A stretch of DNA of 64,000 nucleotides. Origin: an uncultured Eubacterium sp. (GTDB lineage: Bacteria; Bacillota; Clostridia; Peptostreptococcales; Anaerovoracaceae). Both the position numbers and the translations under genes were made by a program. The stretch is taken from assembly GCA_946555345.1 (NCBI GenBank), contig CAMNSS010000014.1, positions 27,977 to 91,976 of the forward strand, written 5' to 3'. The notes beneath the pieces are model-generated. The model worked only from the letters and a program-made list of their open reading frames with translations. It had not been told where the DNA came from and did no database searches. Of the stretch, positions 38,402-49,712 are shown piece by piece (position 1 is the first letter of the stretch; each line of letters starts with the position of its first letter).

Positions 38402-39976
38402 CTATACCTCTATCTCCCCGATAATCTTATCGATCTCATCCCTCAGCACATTTTCCCGTGCCACGATCCCTGCAATTTCTGCATTCAGCTTCACAATATC
38501 AATCTTTTCACGGGTATCCTCCGCTTCCACATAGGAAGAAACCGAAAGATTATAGTCATTCTGCTCATTGCCGATTTCTCCATTCGGTACAAGACGGGCA
38601 AAATACTTCTCGTCCTTTCTTTCCGCAACGGCAGAAACGATACGCTGAATGTTCGCTTCAGAAAGCCGGTTGTTTTTCGTCACCTTGACAAATTCGCCGG
38701 ATGCGTCCACAAACAGGATGGCATTGTCCGTTTTGTTCTTTTTCAAAAGCATAATATCAACGGATATGGTGACATTGAGAAAAAGATTTGCTGGGAGCTG
38801 GATGATGGCTTCCACATAGTTATTATCCACAAGGTATTTGCGGATTTTCTTCTCTGCGCCGCCGCGGTACATGATGCCGGGGAAACAGACGATTGCAGCG
38901 GCCCCGTTGCCCGCAAGCCAGGAAAGGCTATGCATGATGAACGCCATGTCGCCTTTGGATGAAGGCGCAAGCACACCAGCAGGGGAAAAGCGGGCATCGT
39001 TGATCAGGAGCGGGTTTTTATTTCCTTCCCACGGGACAGAAAAAGGCGGATTGGAAACGATCAGTTCAAAGGGCTGGTCATCCCAGTGCATCGGGTTAAG
39101 CAGTGTGTCCTCACGCACGATGCTGAATTTATCAAATTCAATATTGTGCAGGAACATATTGATACGACAAAGGTTATATGTAGTCAGGTCGATCTCCTGC
39201 CCGAAAAATCCACGCTCGATATTCTCTTTTCCCAAAACCTTTTCAACTTTCAGAAGAAGCGAGCCGGAACCGCAGGCAGGGTCATACACCTTGTTGATCC
39301 TCGTCTTCCCGATCGTGCCGAGCCGGGCAAGCAGCTCGGAAACATCTGCGGGAGTAAAATACTGGCCGCCCTTCTTTCCTGCGTTGGCGGCATACATGCC
39401 CATCAGGTATTCATAAGCATCACCAAACAGGTCAGGATTGATCCCGTCCGCCTGGAACAACGGCATTTTATCCACGCCGTCCAAAAGCTCTGCAAGCACC
39501 TTATTTCTCTTGGCAACCGTCTCCCCGATAGACTTGCTGTTTACGTCAAAATCATCAAACAGCCCCGCAAAATCATTTTCTGCGTCACCACTAGCGGCGC
39601 TGCCCTCGATATGGTTGAAGACACGTTCCAGTGTTTCATTAAGGTTTTCATCCTTATCCGCACGGGTGCGGACATTACAGAACAGCTCGCTCGGCAATAT
39701 GAAAAAGCCTTTCTCCTGCACCAGCCCCTCACGGGCAGGCTCTGCGTCTGCATCAGGCATCTTTGCATAATCAAAACCAGTGTTACCAGCTGCGTGTTCA
39801 CCTGCATTGATATAGGCAGCAAAATTCTCGGAAATATAACGGTAAAACATCGTCCCGAGAACATAAGACTTGAAATCCCATTCGGATACATGCCCTGCAT
39901 GGACAAGGTCGGTAGCAATTTTATATATGGTGCGGAACAGCTCGTCCCGCTCCTGGTCTTTCTTTATTTCAGCCAT
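38402..39976 (-). CDS. hsdM: Type I restriction methyltransferase subunit M (system 2)
   Basis: GGQYFTPADVSELLARL, VYDPACGSGSLLLKV, IVSNPPFSVPW. Confidence 0.96.
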   Translation of the reverse strand: MAEIKKDQERDELFRTIYKIATDLVHAGHVSEWDFKSYVLGTMFYRYISENFAAYINAGEHAAGNTGFDYAKMPDADAEPAREGLVQEKGFFILPSELFCNVRTRADKDENLNETLERVFNHIEGSAASGDAENDFAGLFDDFDVNSKSIGETVAKRNKVLAELLDGVDKMPLFQADGINPDLFGDAYEYLMGMYAANAGKKGGQYFTPADVSELLARLGTIGKTRINKVYDPACGSGSLLLKVEKVLGKENIERGFFGQEIDLTTYNLCRINMFLHNIEFDKFSIVREDTLLNPMHWDDQPFELIVSNPPFSVPWEGNKNPLLINDARFSPAGVLAPSSKGDMAFIMHSLSWLAGNGAAAIVCFPGIMYRGGAEKKIRKYLVDNNYVEAIIQLPANLFLNVTISVDIMLLKKNKTDNAILFVDASGEFVKVTKNNRLSEANIQRIVSAVAERKDEKYFARLVPNGEIGNEQNDYNLSVSSYVEAEDTREKIDIVKLNAEIAGIVARENVLRDEIDKIIGEIEV

Positions 39977-40302
39977 TGGTATTACTCCTTATTTGAGCGG
40001 TTCTGGCTCAGCTCTTTCAAAAGAGGGACAAAACCACCGTAAAAGATTTTGGTTTTCTTCATTTATCCTCTTGGGGCAGGAACACTTTTTACGCATATTA
40101 CGCATCAACCCGCATAATGATGCTATTTGATTTCTCATTTCAAAAGGTTACTTTCTATTATATCATAACACAAAGAGGTTCTCTTTACTTTATCAACACG
40201 CTCTTTTCTTCACAATCTTTAATGTGAAAATTCATGCCGAAGAGTCAATGCGTCTCATCGTACTATTTTGCACTCAATTTTACTTTATAAAGAATCGTAT
40301 TT

Positions 40303-42615
40303 TTACAGGCTGCTCGAAATGGAGTCCATAATTTTTTGCAGGCGTTTCTGACATCTTCTGGTATATCTTGTTCCCCCGTCATTTTTACTAATCACTTCAT
40401 CAATCCACTTTTTTGCCTGATCAAGATACTGTAAATCTTTATCTATCTCAAAAATATCAATGGCAAATTCCGCAAACCGGTTAGCATGGTATGCCTTTCG
40501 TTTATCATTCCTGTAACATTCCGTTAAAATATCCATTGCTTCGGTTCTCTTTTGTTTCCCAGTTTCATTGCGTTCATTTCTATTTGCCTCGAACAAAATA
40601 ATCGCACTTGTATTTCTGATACTAAAATTGTCAGGCCTTTGGCGCAATGCTTTATCGATATCCGAAAACGCTTCTTTAAATTGCTTTAAATACGCTCTGC
40701 AAAGCGCCCATTGTTGTAATGTATAAGGATTAGGGTCATAATCATATAACTCAGCATATATTTCATTCGATTTTTCTTTAAAAAGAGTGTAAAAGAATCT
40801 TGCATCGTATGCACTTCGTCTAAACAAATTATATTTGTAAATTTTATAAATTGATACTCTCTCAAGAAAATTGTTCACTACTTGAGAATACGCCTGTTTT
40901 AAAGATTTATCATCGATAAGCGCTTTTTTACAATAATATAAGAACAACTTTGATCTTATATCATAGTAATCCTGATCATCATCACATGAATCAACGGAAA
41001 CATCCAATTCCCTCAATAAGCCATTTGCCTCATTTACATATCTTTGTGTATCTTCATAAGATTGACAATCAAAATATGAAAACAAAATATCTGTCGACAA
41101 TGCAGAATTATTTCCAGACAAATAACACGAAAGTGCAACAGTTTCAAACGCTTGCGTGTTACGCTTCAGAACCTTCAAAAGAAGCGTTTTTATTCTTTCA
41201 GCGCTCATAGGATTTGCAATGTTTTTTAACATCATTTCTAATATTGAAAATTTTTCACCATCGTTATCTTTGTAATGAAATACATCCTTTCTGATTTTTG
41301 AATCAAGGGCATTATAAAATCTACGAGCTTGTTCTTGTGTGAAGTCCTCAATAAAATAATGTTGTATTTGTATATTTTCAATCAGATGTTTTGATGCCTC
41401 ATATGTATAATCCGTTGCTGTAGCAATAGTAGATACATTGTCCGCTTCTGCTAAAATTCTATATGCCGCCATATCTTCTTCGCAATTATCCACAAAAACA
41501 ACCGTTTCAGTTTCTGACAAATTGCTTAAAATATGTTTGCTCTTTTCTATTGTAAGGTCTTTAACAAACAATTTGTTTTTGTGGTCAACTTTTAATGCAA
41601 GCTGCATTAATGATGTAGTTTTACCTGAAAAATCTGTCCCTACAATAATGACATTTTTATGTTTTAAATGCTCATTATATATGTCATTCACAATATCGCA
41701 TTCTATAGCTTGCCTTGATAAAACAGAGTACCATTGTGTAAACCCTTTAATATAAAAATCACTGGCTGGCACTGCCGGAACTTGGTTTATAGATGGGATA
41801 AAGTATTTTTTTAAATTTTTGTTATTCTTTATGCTAGCTGGCTCTATTCGTTCTTGTCCATCTGTATTAGCAGCAATCCACTCGAACAGTTCATTTGTAT
41901 CTTTGGGAATTATATTGCATCCTAAGTTTCTAAATAATTTGATTTGTTTCTCATCATTTGGCATGCATTGTATCCAAATATCTTGTGTTCCATAAGACAT
42001 TAACTTTTGTACTATTTTCAATACTCCACTATCATGGAAACCATAGCCCCAGAATAACACAGGCGAATTTTTCATCTTTATAATAGCATCTTGAAATAAA
42101 TCATTATTCGCTTTATCTACTATTGCCAAATCAAATTTTCCAAAATATAATTTGCTTTCATTATTGCTAACCTCTCCGTGCAAAGGTATATAACAAATTT
42201 CAGATTGATCTTTCCTTGCCGCCCCATAATATGTCATACTCTTTAAATAGTATCTCGTATCTGATTCTATAGCTAAATGAATAATATTATCAATATTTGT
42301 TGTTATATAAGACAATATATTCATTTTATTTAAAAGGCGATATTTGGGATTTATGCTATTAACGTGAAACTTTTTCCTTAAGAAAGCCTGTAAATCATCT
42401 CCGTCTGCTAATGCGCACAATACTTCCAAATCATCCCCATACGTATCATATGGAAGGTTGAACACCTCGCACAATTCTTTACAAAGCTCTGAAACAATTG
42501 GCAAAGAATTTCCTTCTTCGTCTTCTAAACACGAAAACCCTGCACCAGTAAACAAGTTTATGCCCGTTTTTATTTTTTCCTTTAATAAATCCTCTCTATC
42601 TATTTGAATACTCAT
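40303..42615 (-). CDS. SIR2-STAND NTPase-TPR-like putative defence protein
   Basis: SIR2 motifs INLFTGAGFSC, ITTNIDNI, IPLHGEVSN; P-loop VIIVGTDFSGKTTSL; TETVVFVDNCEED; C-terminal helical repeats. Confidence 0.85.
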   Translation of the reverse strand: MSIQIDREDLLKEKIKTGINLFTGAGFSCLEDEEGNSLPIVSELCKELCEVFNLPYDTYGDDLEVLCALADGDDLQAFLRKKFHVNSINPKYRLLNKMNILSYITTNIDNIIHLAIESDTRYYLKSMTYYGAARKDQSEICYIPLHGEVSNNESKLYFGKFDLAIVDKANNDLFQDAIIKMKNSPVLFWGYGFHDSGVLKIVQKLMSYGTQDIWIQCMPNDEKQIKLFRNLGCNIIPKDTNELFEWIAANTDGQERIEPASIKNNKNLKKYFIPSINQVPAVPASDFYIKGFTQWYSVLSRQAIECDIVNDIYNEHLKHKNVIIVGTDFSGKTTSLMQLALKVDHKNKLFVKDLTIEKSKHILSNLSETETVVFVDNCEEDMAAYRILAEADNVSTIATATDYTYEASKHLIENIQIQHYFIEDFTQEQARRFYNALDSKIRKDVFHYKDNDGEKFSILEMMLKNIANPMSAERIKTLLLKVLKRNTQAFETVALSCYLSGNNSALSTDILFSYFDCQSYEDTQRYVNEANGLLRELDVSVDSCDDDQDYYDIRSKLFLYYCKKALIDDKSLKQAYSQVVNNFLERVSIYKIYKYNLFRRSAYDARFFYTLFKEKSNEIYAELYDYDPNPYTLQQWALCRAYLKQFKEAFSDIDKALRQRPDNFSIRNTSAIILFEANRNERNETGKQKRTEAMDILTECYRNDKRKAYHANRFAEFAIDIFEIDKDLQYLDQAKKWIDEVISKNDGGTRYTRRCQKRLQKIMDSISSSL

Positions 42616-43329
42616 AGCTAAACCTCCTTTTGCCATCTTTAACCTCATCTTAAATAACTTATATGTATGACAAATTATCTAAACTTTTTCTATACACCAC
42701 CTATTTATGCCTATAATGCCCTTAACCACCCGCTTACTTTTCGCTTATTATTTTTTGTTTTGGATTAAAATTAATTACATTCTAACCTTAAATCGCTGTG
42801 ACGGGCTGCTGCAACCTGCCGCCATGGGCTGGCAGTTTTCCATTCTGCGTTTTCCTGCCCGGTTCCATAGTTTTGCTGTGGCTGTTTGTTAAGCTTATGG
42901 CATTTGCAGCCCGCTCTGCCATCGGATATACCTGCAAACCAAGGCTTCTGCCAACATGAAAAGGATGCACCACGTTTCGGGCGTCCATCCTGCCGTGTCG
43001 GTCCGTCTTCCTACGGCTTACATGAAGGGACGCTTTGCAGTTTGCTGTGGCAGCCTGCATTGGTTTTTCCCTCCCTCGTTTCGCCAGTCAGCGGCTTTTC
43101 CCGTCTTCCCGTCCCGCAGGATACGCCTTGTTTCTTGTAGCACAAAAACAGACGGCTTGCATGGGCGTTTATTCCAAAGATGCGTGCTGTTGTCCTGGCT
43201 GGCATCCTGGCAAATGTCTGTGCCTGTCCCGTATGACGCAAATTATTCTTGGCAGTTTAACGGCATAAATTTATTGTCCTGCGCTCCCCGCACGGCAAAA
43301 AGTATAATATGCGGATAAAATTTATAGTC

Positions 43330-43842
43330 TTAAAATGACGAATTGTATTCCACTAAGTCCACCGAATAATTGAATTTTTTTTGCAACATATTTGTAATAC
43401 TATCTTCCCTACTAATAAATATAGTCATTGTGCTATCCCACGCAATAATTTCAATTTCGGCTAATGGATGTTGCAAAATAATCGGATTTTTCCATAACCG
43501 CTCATTACCATCTGCTTCGGGAAACTCATACTGCATAATAATATCTTTCGATATGTTTTGAGGAAATGCCGAAAAAACTCCCCAAATCCATTGGAAATTT
43601 TCACTTTCAATCATTGCGGTTAAGTCCTCTCCTGTTATCCAGCAATAATCATTAGATAATACTTTCAAATTCTTTTTCAGTTGAGGATAACATTCATAGT
43701 TTGTTATTAGCCAATTATATTTTTTTTGAATATTATCAATTGACAAAAAAACTTCCTTTAGAAATGTAAAATACTTGTTCTCATTTTGTATAACTATACC
43801 TTTCAAACAATCTCCTCCCTCATAGCCTCTTAGCTTTTCCAT
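43330..43842 (-). CDS. Putative immunity protein (DUF2691-like) of displaced toxin cassette 1
   Basis: IQNENKYFTFLKEVFLSIDNIQKKYNWLITNYECY...WDSTMTIFISRED; directly downstream of the toxin C-terminus. Confidence 0.6.
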   Translation of the reverse strand: MEKLRGYEGGDCLKGIVIQNENKYFTFLKEVFLSIDNIQKKYNWLITNYECYPQLKKNLKVLSNDYCWITGEDLTAMIESENFQWIWGVFSAFPQNISKDIIMQYEFPEADGNERLWKNPIILQHPLAEIEIIAWDSTMTIFISREDSITNMLQKKFNYSVDLVEYNSSF

Positions 43843-44920
43843 TTGTCCAATCCCACAAATGTTCATGTGGATATTCTGGATGTGTTTTAGGGTTTCCATG
43901 GTTCGTCATATCTACGTCTCGATATACTTTGCCAGTAGAATCATACCAACGTCTAGTTTTAACATTCCCGTATTTATCCAGTATATCTACGCTTGAATTC
44001 GGCATTCCTCTAGTCCCTGGGTTTCCATTACTAGTTACATGATTTTTAGCCTTTGTAGTATCAATAAAATTCCCTAAATTTGTTCTAGTAATTTTCTGCT
44101 GATTTTTTGTTGGTGCTTTCGTCGCTTTTCGCATCGCTATCGCTTCCGCTATGTACGTGGACACGTCCCCGGCGGTGTATGCCCAGCCTTTCTCCTTCAC
44201 CATAGTGGAATAATAGTCCTTTATCCCTTTGGCGGCGCTTGCTGGGTGGCGTGCCATGTCGGCCATGCCTTTCGCAGAATCCCACAGGATTCCCTGGAGC
44301 GGGCTTTGCCCTCTCGCCAGCGACGAGAATACCGTTTTGCCGAGCCCCTTCCCCTGCTTGTACAGGTTGCCCGCTGCACCCTGTACGAACCTTATGGCTG
44401 CATTCTTGCCTTTTGTGTTGCTTAGCGTTTTAGTGATTTTCTTGTCAATGCCCTTAATTTTATTTGCTGCCTTCCCCGCCTTGCAGCTTATGCTCTTCTT
44501 CAGCCGCTTCGCCTTCTCTTTTGCCGTCTCGACCTTTTTGGCTATCGCCTTTTCCCCTTGTTGTAGAGGCTCTTGGCTTTGCTCAGGATCGAGGTGCTTG
44601 TCTGCTTCTTGGTCGGTGTCGGTTTCTTGCTTGGGGTTGTCTTCTTTGAGGTCGTTTTCTTTTTGCTGGCAGTTGTTTTTGCCGGCGTGCTTTTCTTGGT
44701 TGTCTTCGGCGCAGGCTTGGCGGCTTTCTTGGCTGCCTTTTTGACGGCTTTGGCAGCTTTCTTTACACTGGCCTTCTTTGCTTTCTTCTTGTCGCCGCCT
44801 GGGTCGTTGTTGTTTACCGGGTCGTTTTCGGCGTAGGCATAGCGGTTCTGGCTTTGCGGGCTGTAGAGGTTTCCTTGGTAGCTGTCCGGGCTGGTTTTGT
44901 TGGCAGCCCCCTCCGATGTA
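43820..44920 (-). pseudogene. Displaced RHS C-terminal cassette 1 (Lys-rich linker + toxin tip), frameshifted at 44550-44553
   Basis: Linker and KGWAYTAGDVSTYIAEA shared with 49713-55415; distinct tip NSSVDILDKYGNVKTRRWYDSTGKVYRDVDMTNHGNPKTHPEYPHEHLWDWTNGKAKRL. Confidence 0.8.
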
Positions 44921-46450
44921 ATTTAATGGCACAGGGGAGCATCCGGCGACAATGCCCTGCAATTCCGTGCGGCTTATCTCTGTCCACCCAACCCTAGCAT
45001 TCACCATTAAGGATTCCTCTTGTATACCCAATGTAACAGGTAAATCCTTTACGGCTGCTTTGCCCTTCAAAACACCATTGCTGCATCCCCGCCCGAATTT
45101 CCCCCGCTCTTCATGGGACATCGTTTCAATGGCCTGCCTGACGGCTTTGCTGCACGGATGAAACTGGTATTCCAAAAAACTGCCTGGCATGGTTTGCGTA
45201 TCCCTGCGTGGGCAGGCAATTTTCCGGTCCTCTTGCCTATTGCAATTGGGTTTCATAATGCTGCCGCTATGGTGCTGTTGCCGTTGGTTTCCCCCGCATG
45301 GGCGCTGCCGTCGGTGCTAGTGCCGCTGGCGGCAGGCTTAAATTCTGTTGGCGGATTTGCATTAATCCCGCCAAGTGTTTTTCTGCATTGGCGTTGGCAT
45401 ATGGTGTGTTCTGGCTATGCCAAAAAGCAATATGTTCTGTTTGCCAAGCTTCCTTTCCTATTGAACTAGTAGTTGCCCTGTCTCGTTTATGCAGGTTCTG
45501 CCACAGTATCCACCGGGTAGTTTTCGGCGTTCCCTTGCCCGTGTCCTTGGGTGCGGGGTTCGCTGTCAGGCATTATATGGTTGTCCTGTTATTTCCGCCC
45601 CCGGTTTTCCTGTCTGCTTTCCTTGCAAGTAGCTCGGCATGGTGCTGGGAATCCAAAAACGCTGCCCTGTTTTTGCTCGTGTGCTTAAACAATCAAATCA
45701 GTTATTATGAAATAAAAAAATAATTGCGTCCCGTGCCTGTATCCCCGTTTGCGGGGCTGCCGCCCGTACGCCCTGCAATCTGCCGCCATGGGCTGGCGGT
45801 TGTCAATCCTGCGTTTTCCCGCCTGATTCCCTGTTGATGCTATGGCTGCTGTTAGGCTTATGGCGTTAATCAGCCTACTTTGCCATCGGGAATGTCCGTA
45901 AACCAAGGGATTTTCCAGCATAAAAAGGATGCACCACGTTTCGAGCATCCATCCTGCCGTGACAGTCTGCCCCTCATTTCATCCAGCAGGCCTTTCCATG
46001 GACAAGGATTCTCATAGGCAATATTCCTGCCATTTTACCAGGAACATTCATGGCATCGGGTAACTGCTTCCCCGTTTTCCTGTCCCGGAGTGTGTACGTT
46101 TTGTATCAGGAAAACAAACGGCTTGCACGGACGTTTATTCCAGGGATGCGCGTTGTTATTTTAGATGCCATCCTGGCAAATGTCCGGGGTTGTCCCCGTA
46201 TAACGCTGGCTGTCCCTGGCAGCTTCGCAATATATAGTTGTTGCCTTGCCTCCCTGCATGGCAGCCGGGCAGCGTCCTCGGTGCAGGGAATGCGGGCAAA
46301 GCCCCCTCGCGGGAAACGGGGCGGTGCGTGAACTCGCCTTGCGGCTCGGGCAGCACGCCCAGCTAGCCGTTTCCCCTGCTCAAAGGCTTTGGCATTCTGG
46401 TCTGCCCCTGCGGAATCTGCCCTTTTGCCATGCGAGGGACAAAACACGCA

Positions 46451-46828
46451 CTAATACATTCCTAATTTGTCTATTTCTTTAATTTCAAGGTCTAAGCACA
46501 AAATATACAGATTCATAGGAAACATATTAATCACAAATTCTTTAAAAACCTGTCCATCCCTGGACACCTCATTAACGTCTACTGCCTGCATGAAATACGG
46601 AATTTGCGCATAAGACAATTCTTTGTAAGGAAATTTTTTTTCATATACGGTAACATGTTCTGCCTTCACCTGGTAGCATCCCGTAAAGCAGTAGGAAATA
46701 TCTTTTTCAATGTCTTCAAACACCAGCTCCACTTCATCACAAAAATAATTGCATTCCAGCTTCATGACCCTAGCATCCCAGTAATCACTGTCCTCTATTT
46801 TCTTTACTAAATCTGTTAGTGTACTCAT
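46451..46828 (-). CDS. Putative immunity protein of displaced toxin cassette 2
   Basis: 125 aa acidic protein directly after the toxin tip; positional. Confidence 0.6.
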   Translation of the reverse strand: MSTLTDLVKKIEDSDYWDARVMKLECNYFCDEVELVFEDIEKDISYCFTGCYQVKAEHVTVYEKKFPYKELSYAQIPYFMQAVDVNEVSRDGQVFKEFVINMFPMNLYILCLDLEIKEIDKLGMY

Positions 46829-46829
46829 G

Positions 46830-48090
46830 TCATTCCTCCTTGTATGGTATATGCCCCTCTGGGCTCTTTTTAGGCACTACGTTGCCATTCCTATCCAGCA
46901 AATTTCCTTTACTGTCATATACATGGACATGTGGGTACTTTGTTGTTGAATCTGGCGGATCAATCCTCATTCTCATCTTCTCATTGGCATCTCTTATATG
47001 AATAAACCCGTTATGTTCTGTATATGTCCAATTTTGAGGAATACTTTCAAGTATCTCTTTCTTTGTCATGTTTGGGATGTCATTAACATTGAATTTATTT
47101 GCAATGTTCCCCTTTGCGCCTCCGAACCCTTCTGGTGTCTTTGTTGCATTTTTCAGTTTTTCCGCATCCGACAGTTTACCCGCAGCTTTCGAAACCCTTT
47201 TGACAGTCCCCAGGCTTCCAACAATCGGGATCGTGGCAGCAAAGGAAATGCCCGCATTTTTGAAATCCCATTCCGAAAGGTACAGCAGCCCATTTGCCGG
47301 GTCAGCGGCATCGAACACGAACCCCGCCATGTCGAGTGCCAGGTGCAGCTTTTCCGTTACCTGCGGGCTGTTCCTGTATTCTTCCATGACCTTGTTGTTA
47401 TATTCCCTGATGCGCTGGGTCTGCTCCATCGCAAGGAGCATCTGCTGGTACAGGCTTTTATTCTGTTTTTCAGGGTCCTTGCTGCCCGTCGCTTTCCCGC
47501 TGTTTTTCTCCCCCGCATATGCCACGTACGGCTTGAAGAAGGATGCCACCGAGCCCTTGGCGGTTTTCAGCCCGGCCTTCATCTTGACTTTCACCGTAAC
47601 GGCCAGGTTCTTCGCCTTCGTTTTAACGGCATTGTATGCCTTGGCTGCCTTTGCCTTGGCATTTTGTACTTTTCCTTGATGAAGTCCTTTGCCTTCCCTA
47701 CCTTGCAGCTTATGCTGTTTCGCAGCTTGTTCGCCTTCTCTTTTGCCGTCTCGACCTTTTTGTCTATCGCCTTTTTCCCCTTGTTGTAGAGGCTCTTGGC
47801 TTTGCTCAGGATCGAGGTGTTTGTCTGCTTCTTGGCAGGCGTTGGTTTCTTGCTTGGGGCTGTCTTCTTCGAGGTCGTTTTTTTCTTGCTCGGGGAAGGC
47901 TTGGCTGGCGTTTTCTTGGCTGCCTTCTTCGGGGCTGGTTTTGCTGCTTTCTTCGCTGCCTTTTTGACGGCTTTTGCTGCTTTCTTTACGCTGGTTTTCT
48001 TTGCTTTCTTCTTGTCGCCGCCGGGGTCGTTGCTGTTTACCGGGTCATTTTCGGCGTAGGCGTAGCGGTTCTGGCTTTGTGTACAGCCCC
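46830..48090 (-). pseudogene. Displaced RHS C-terminal cassette 2 (Lys-rich linker, pre-toxin, nuclease-like tip), frameshifted at 47670-47673
   Basis: ORF 46830-47594 ends PQNWTYTEHNGFIHIRDANEKMRMRIDPPDSTTKYPHVHVYDSKGNLLDRNGNVVPKK; upstream linker GDKKKAKKTSVKKAAKAVKKAAKKAAKPAP... is in a different frame. Confidence 0.78.
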
Positions 48091-49396
48091 CCTGCGTGGT
48101 TTGGTAACACAGGGCATCTGGCTGTGGATATGCCCCTCAATTCCGCGCAGCTTTGTTTTCGGCTGGCTGCCCGTGGGATGCACCGTTTGCTGGCTTGTCC
48201 TGCATGCCCAGCCTGTCCAACGGATGCCGGGCTGGCGTTCAGCCTTGCAAAATATGTAAGTCCTGCATCCCCGTCCAGCTCTTCCCTAGCTTTTCATGGA
48301 ATGCCTTTCCAATAAGCCCCCTGGCGGCCTTGCTGCATAAATCCCGCCTGGATTTTCCGCATCCATTATACCAAAAAACAGCGGGACCTGCTTGCCCTGC
48401 TTCCGTTGGCGGCGGCTTGCCCTGTTTTTCACTTGTGCAGATCCCGGTTCAGCACCTGCCTGTCAGTCAAATCCCTATTCTGTCTGGGCTATGTTTCTGC
48501 CCATGGGATGCGCCATTTAATATTGTGCGGATGCCTGCCTTTTTCAGCCATAGTTTGCCTGTCCGCCTTCCTGTCAAATGGTTTCGCATGGCACGGGAAA
48601 CCAAGGGGCTGCCCTGCTTTAGTTTATACGTTTGAAGGCTAAAAAAGCCTGTTACCTAATTAGTCAGATAATTACACCCCTACTTGGAACTCCATTGGCA
48701 AAAAACTGCTGCGTCCTGCTGTCTGGTTCCGTTTCGTTATGCCGTCTGCTGCTGTTCCGTTGCGCCGCCTGCTTTGTTATGCTTTGCCGTCTGACTCCGT
48801 GATTTGCGCCCGTTGCTTTTATTGCTTTGGATGTTATACATCCTGCTTTGCCATTGCCCCCATTTCGCTTGATGTTTTTCCCATGGGCAATGCCATTGTT
48901 GTTTTGCTGGGAACGCTTGCTACGCCAGCTTCTGTGTTTTTGTTCCGCCTGTTTTCATTGCATTAGGCAACCTGCATTTGCCATTAAGGATGCCCGCAGC
49001 ATAAGCTGTTTTCCTCATTAAAGCGAATGCATATGTCCTTGTTCGGCGATCTGCATGGGCTGTATACTATTGTTTATCTGGCATTCCGACCTGCCTCTGC
49101 GTGGTCTGCCCTTTTGCCATGCAGGATACTGAAATAACATAAAAAGCACATTTCATTCTGTTATTCATTCATAGTTTTATAAAATATACACAATTACACT
49201 TTTCTCAAAGTGCTATATATACATATAATAAGATATGCGTTGTCTACCACCGTAGACAAAACTTAACAGTAAAACAGCATTAATCATTCCATAAACATTA
49301 ACCATTTATTTTATGATTCGATTTAATTTTTCTATTCCATTTTCCATACCTTTAAACAGAGCATAACCATGCAAACTGATTTTTTATTTTTAAACT

Positions 49397-49702
49397 TTAA
49401 TAATGATATTCTTTCCTTGTCTCCCAGCTATCGATTTTTTGTTTAACCTCCTTTGCTTTATTTCTAATGTCCATTGAACTAAAATACATATTAGGAATCA
49501 TTAACTCTTCTTCATTATCTGAAAACCTTGCAGCTATATCAGATAAATCACCTATAAACTCCATTTCCTCTGAATTTAGTAAATCATTATCCAGTTCAAG
49601 ATCATAAATTCTTGTAAATTCTTTACAGAATGTAGCTGTATCATATTCATTAGATAACAAGTTATTAATTAAATAAAATAATTGCTGCTTTTCCGTCATC
49701 AT
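49397..49702 (-). CDS. Putative immunity protein (colicin D immunity-like) for the main RHS toxin
   Basis: NLLSNEYDTATFCKEFTRIYDLELDNDLLNSEEMEFIGDLSDIAARFSDNEEELMIP; next to RHS C-terminus. Confidence 0.6.
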   Translation of the reverse strand: MMTEKQQLFYLINNLLSNEYDTATFCKEFTRIYDLELDNDLLNSEEMEFIGDLSDIAARFSDNEEELMIPNMYFSSMDIRNKAKEVKQKIDSWETRKEYHY

Positions 49703-49712
49703 TCATTTTCCC

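Noticed and set aside
43820-45256. Treating 43820-45256 as one 478-aa native protein
   Set aside because: Its N-terminal 200 residues are an out-of-frame reading of the RHS linker; only the C-terminal cassette is supported.
44229-48259. + strand ORFs such as 44229-44744, 46998-47789 and 47636-48259
   Set aside because: Hydrophobic-looking products arise from antisense of Lys/Ala-rich linker codons (AAG/AAA/GCC).
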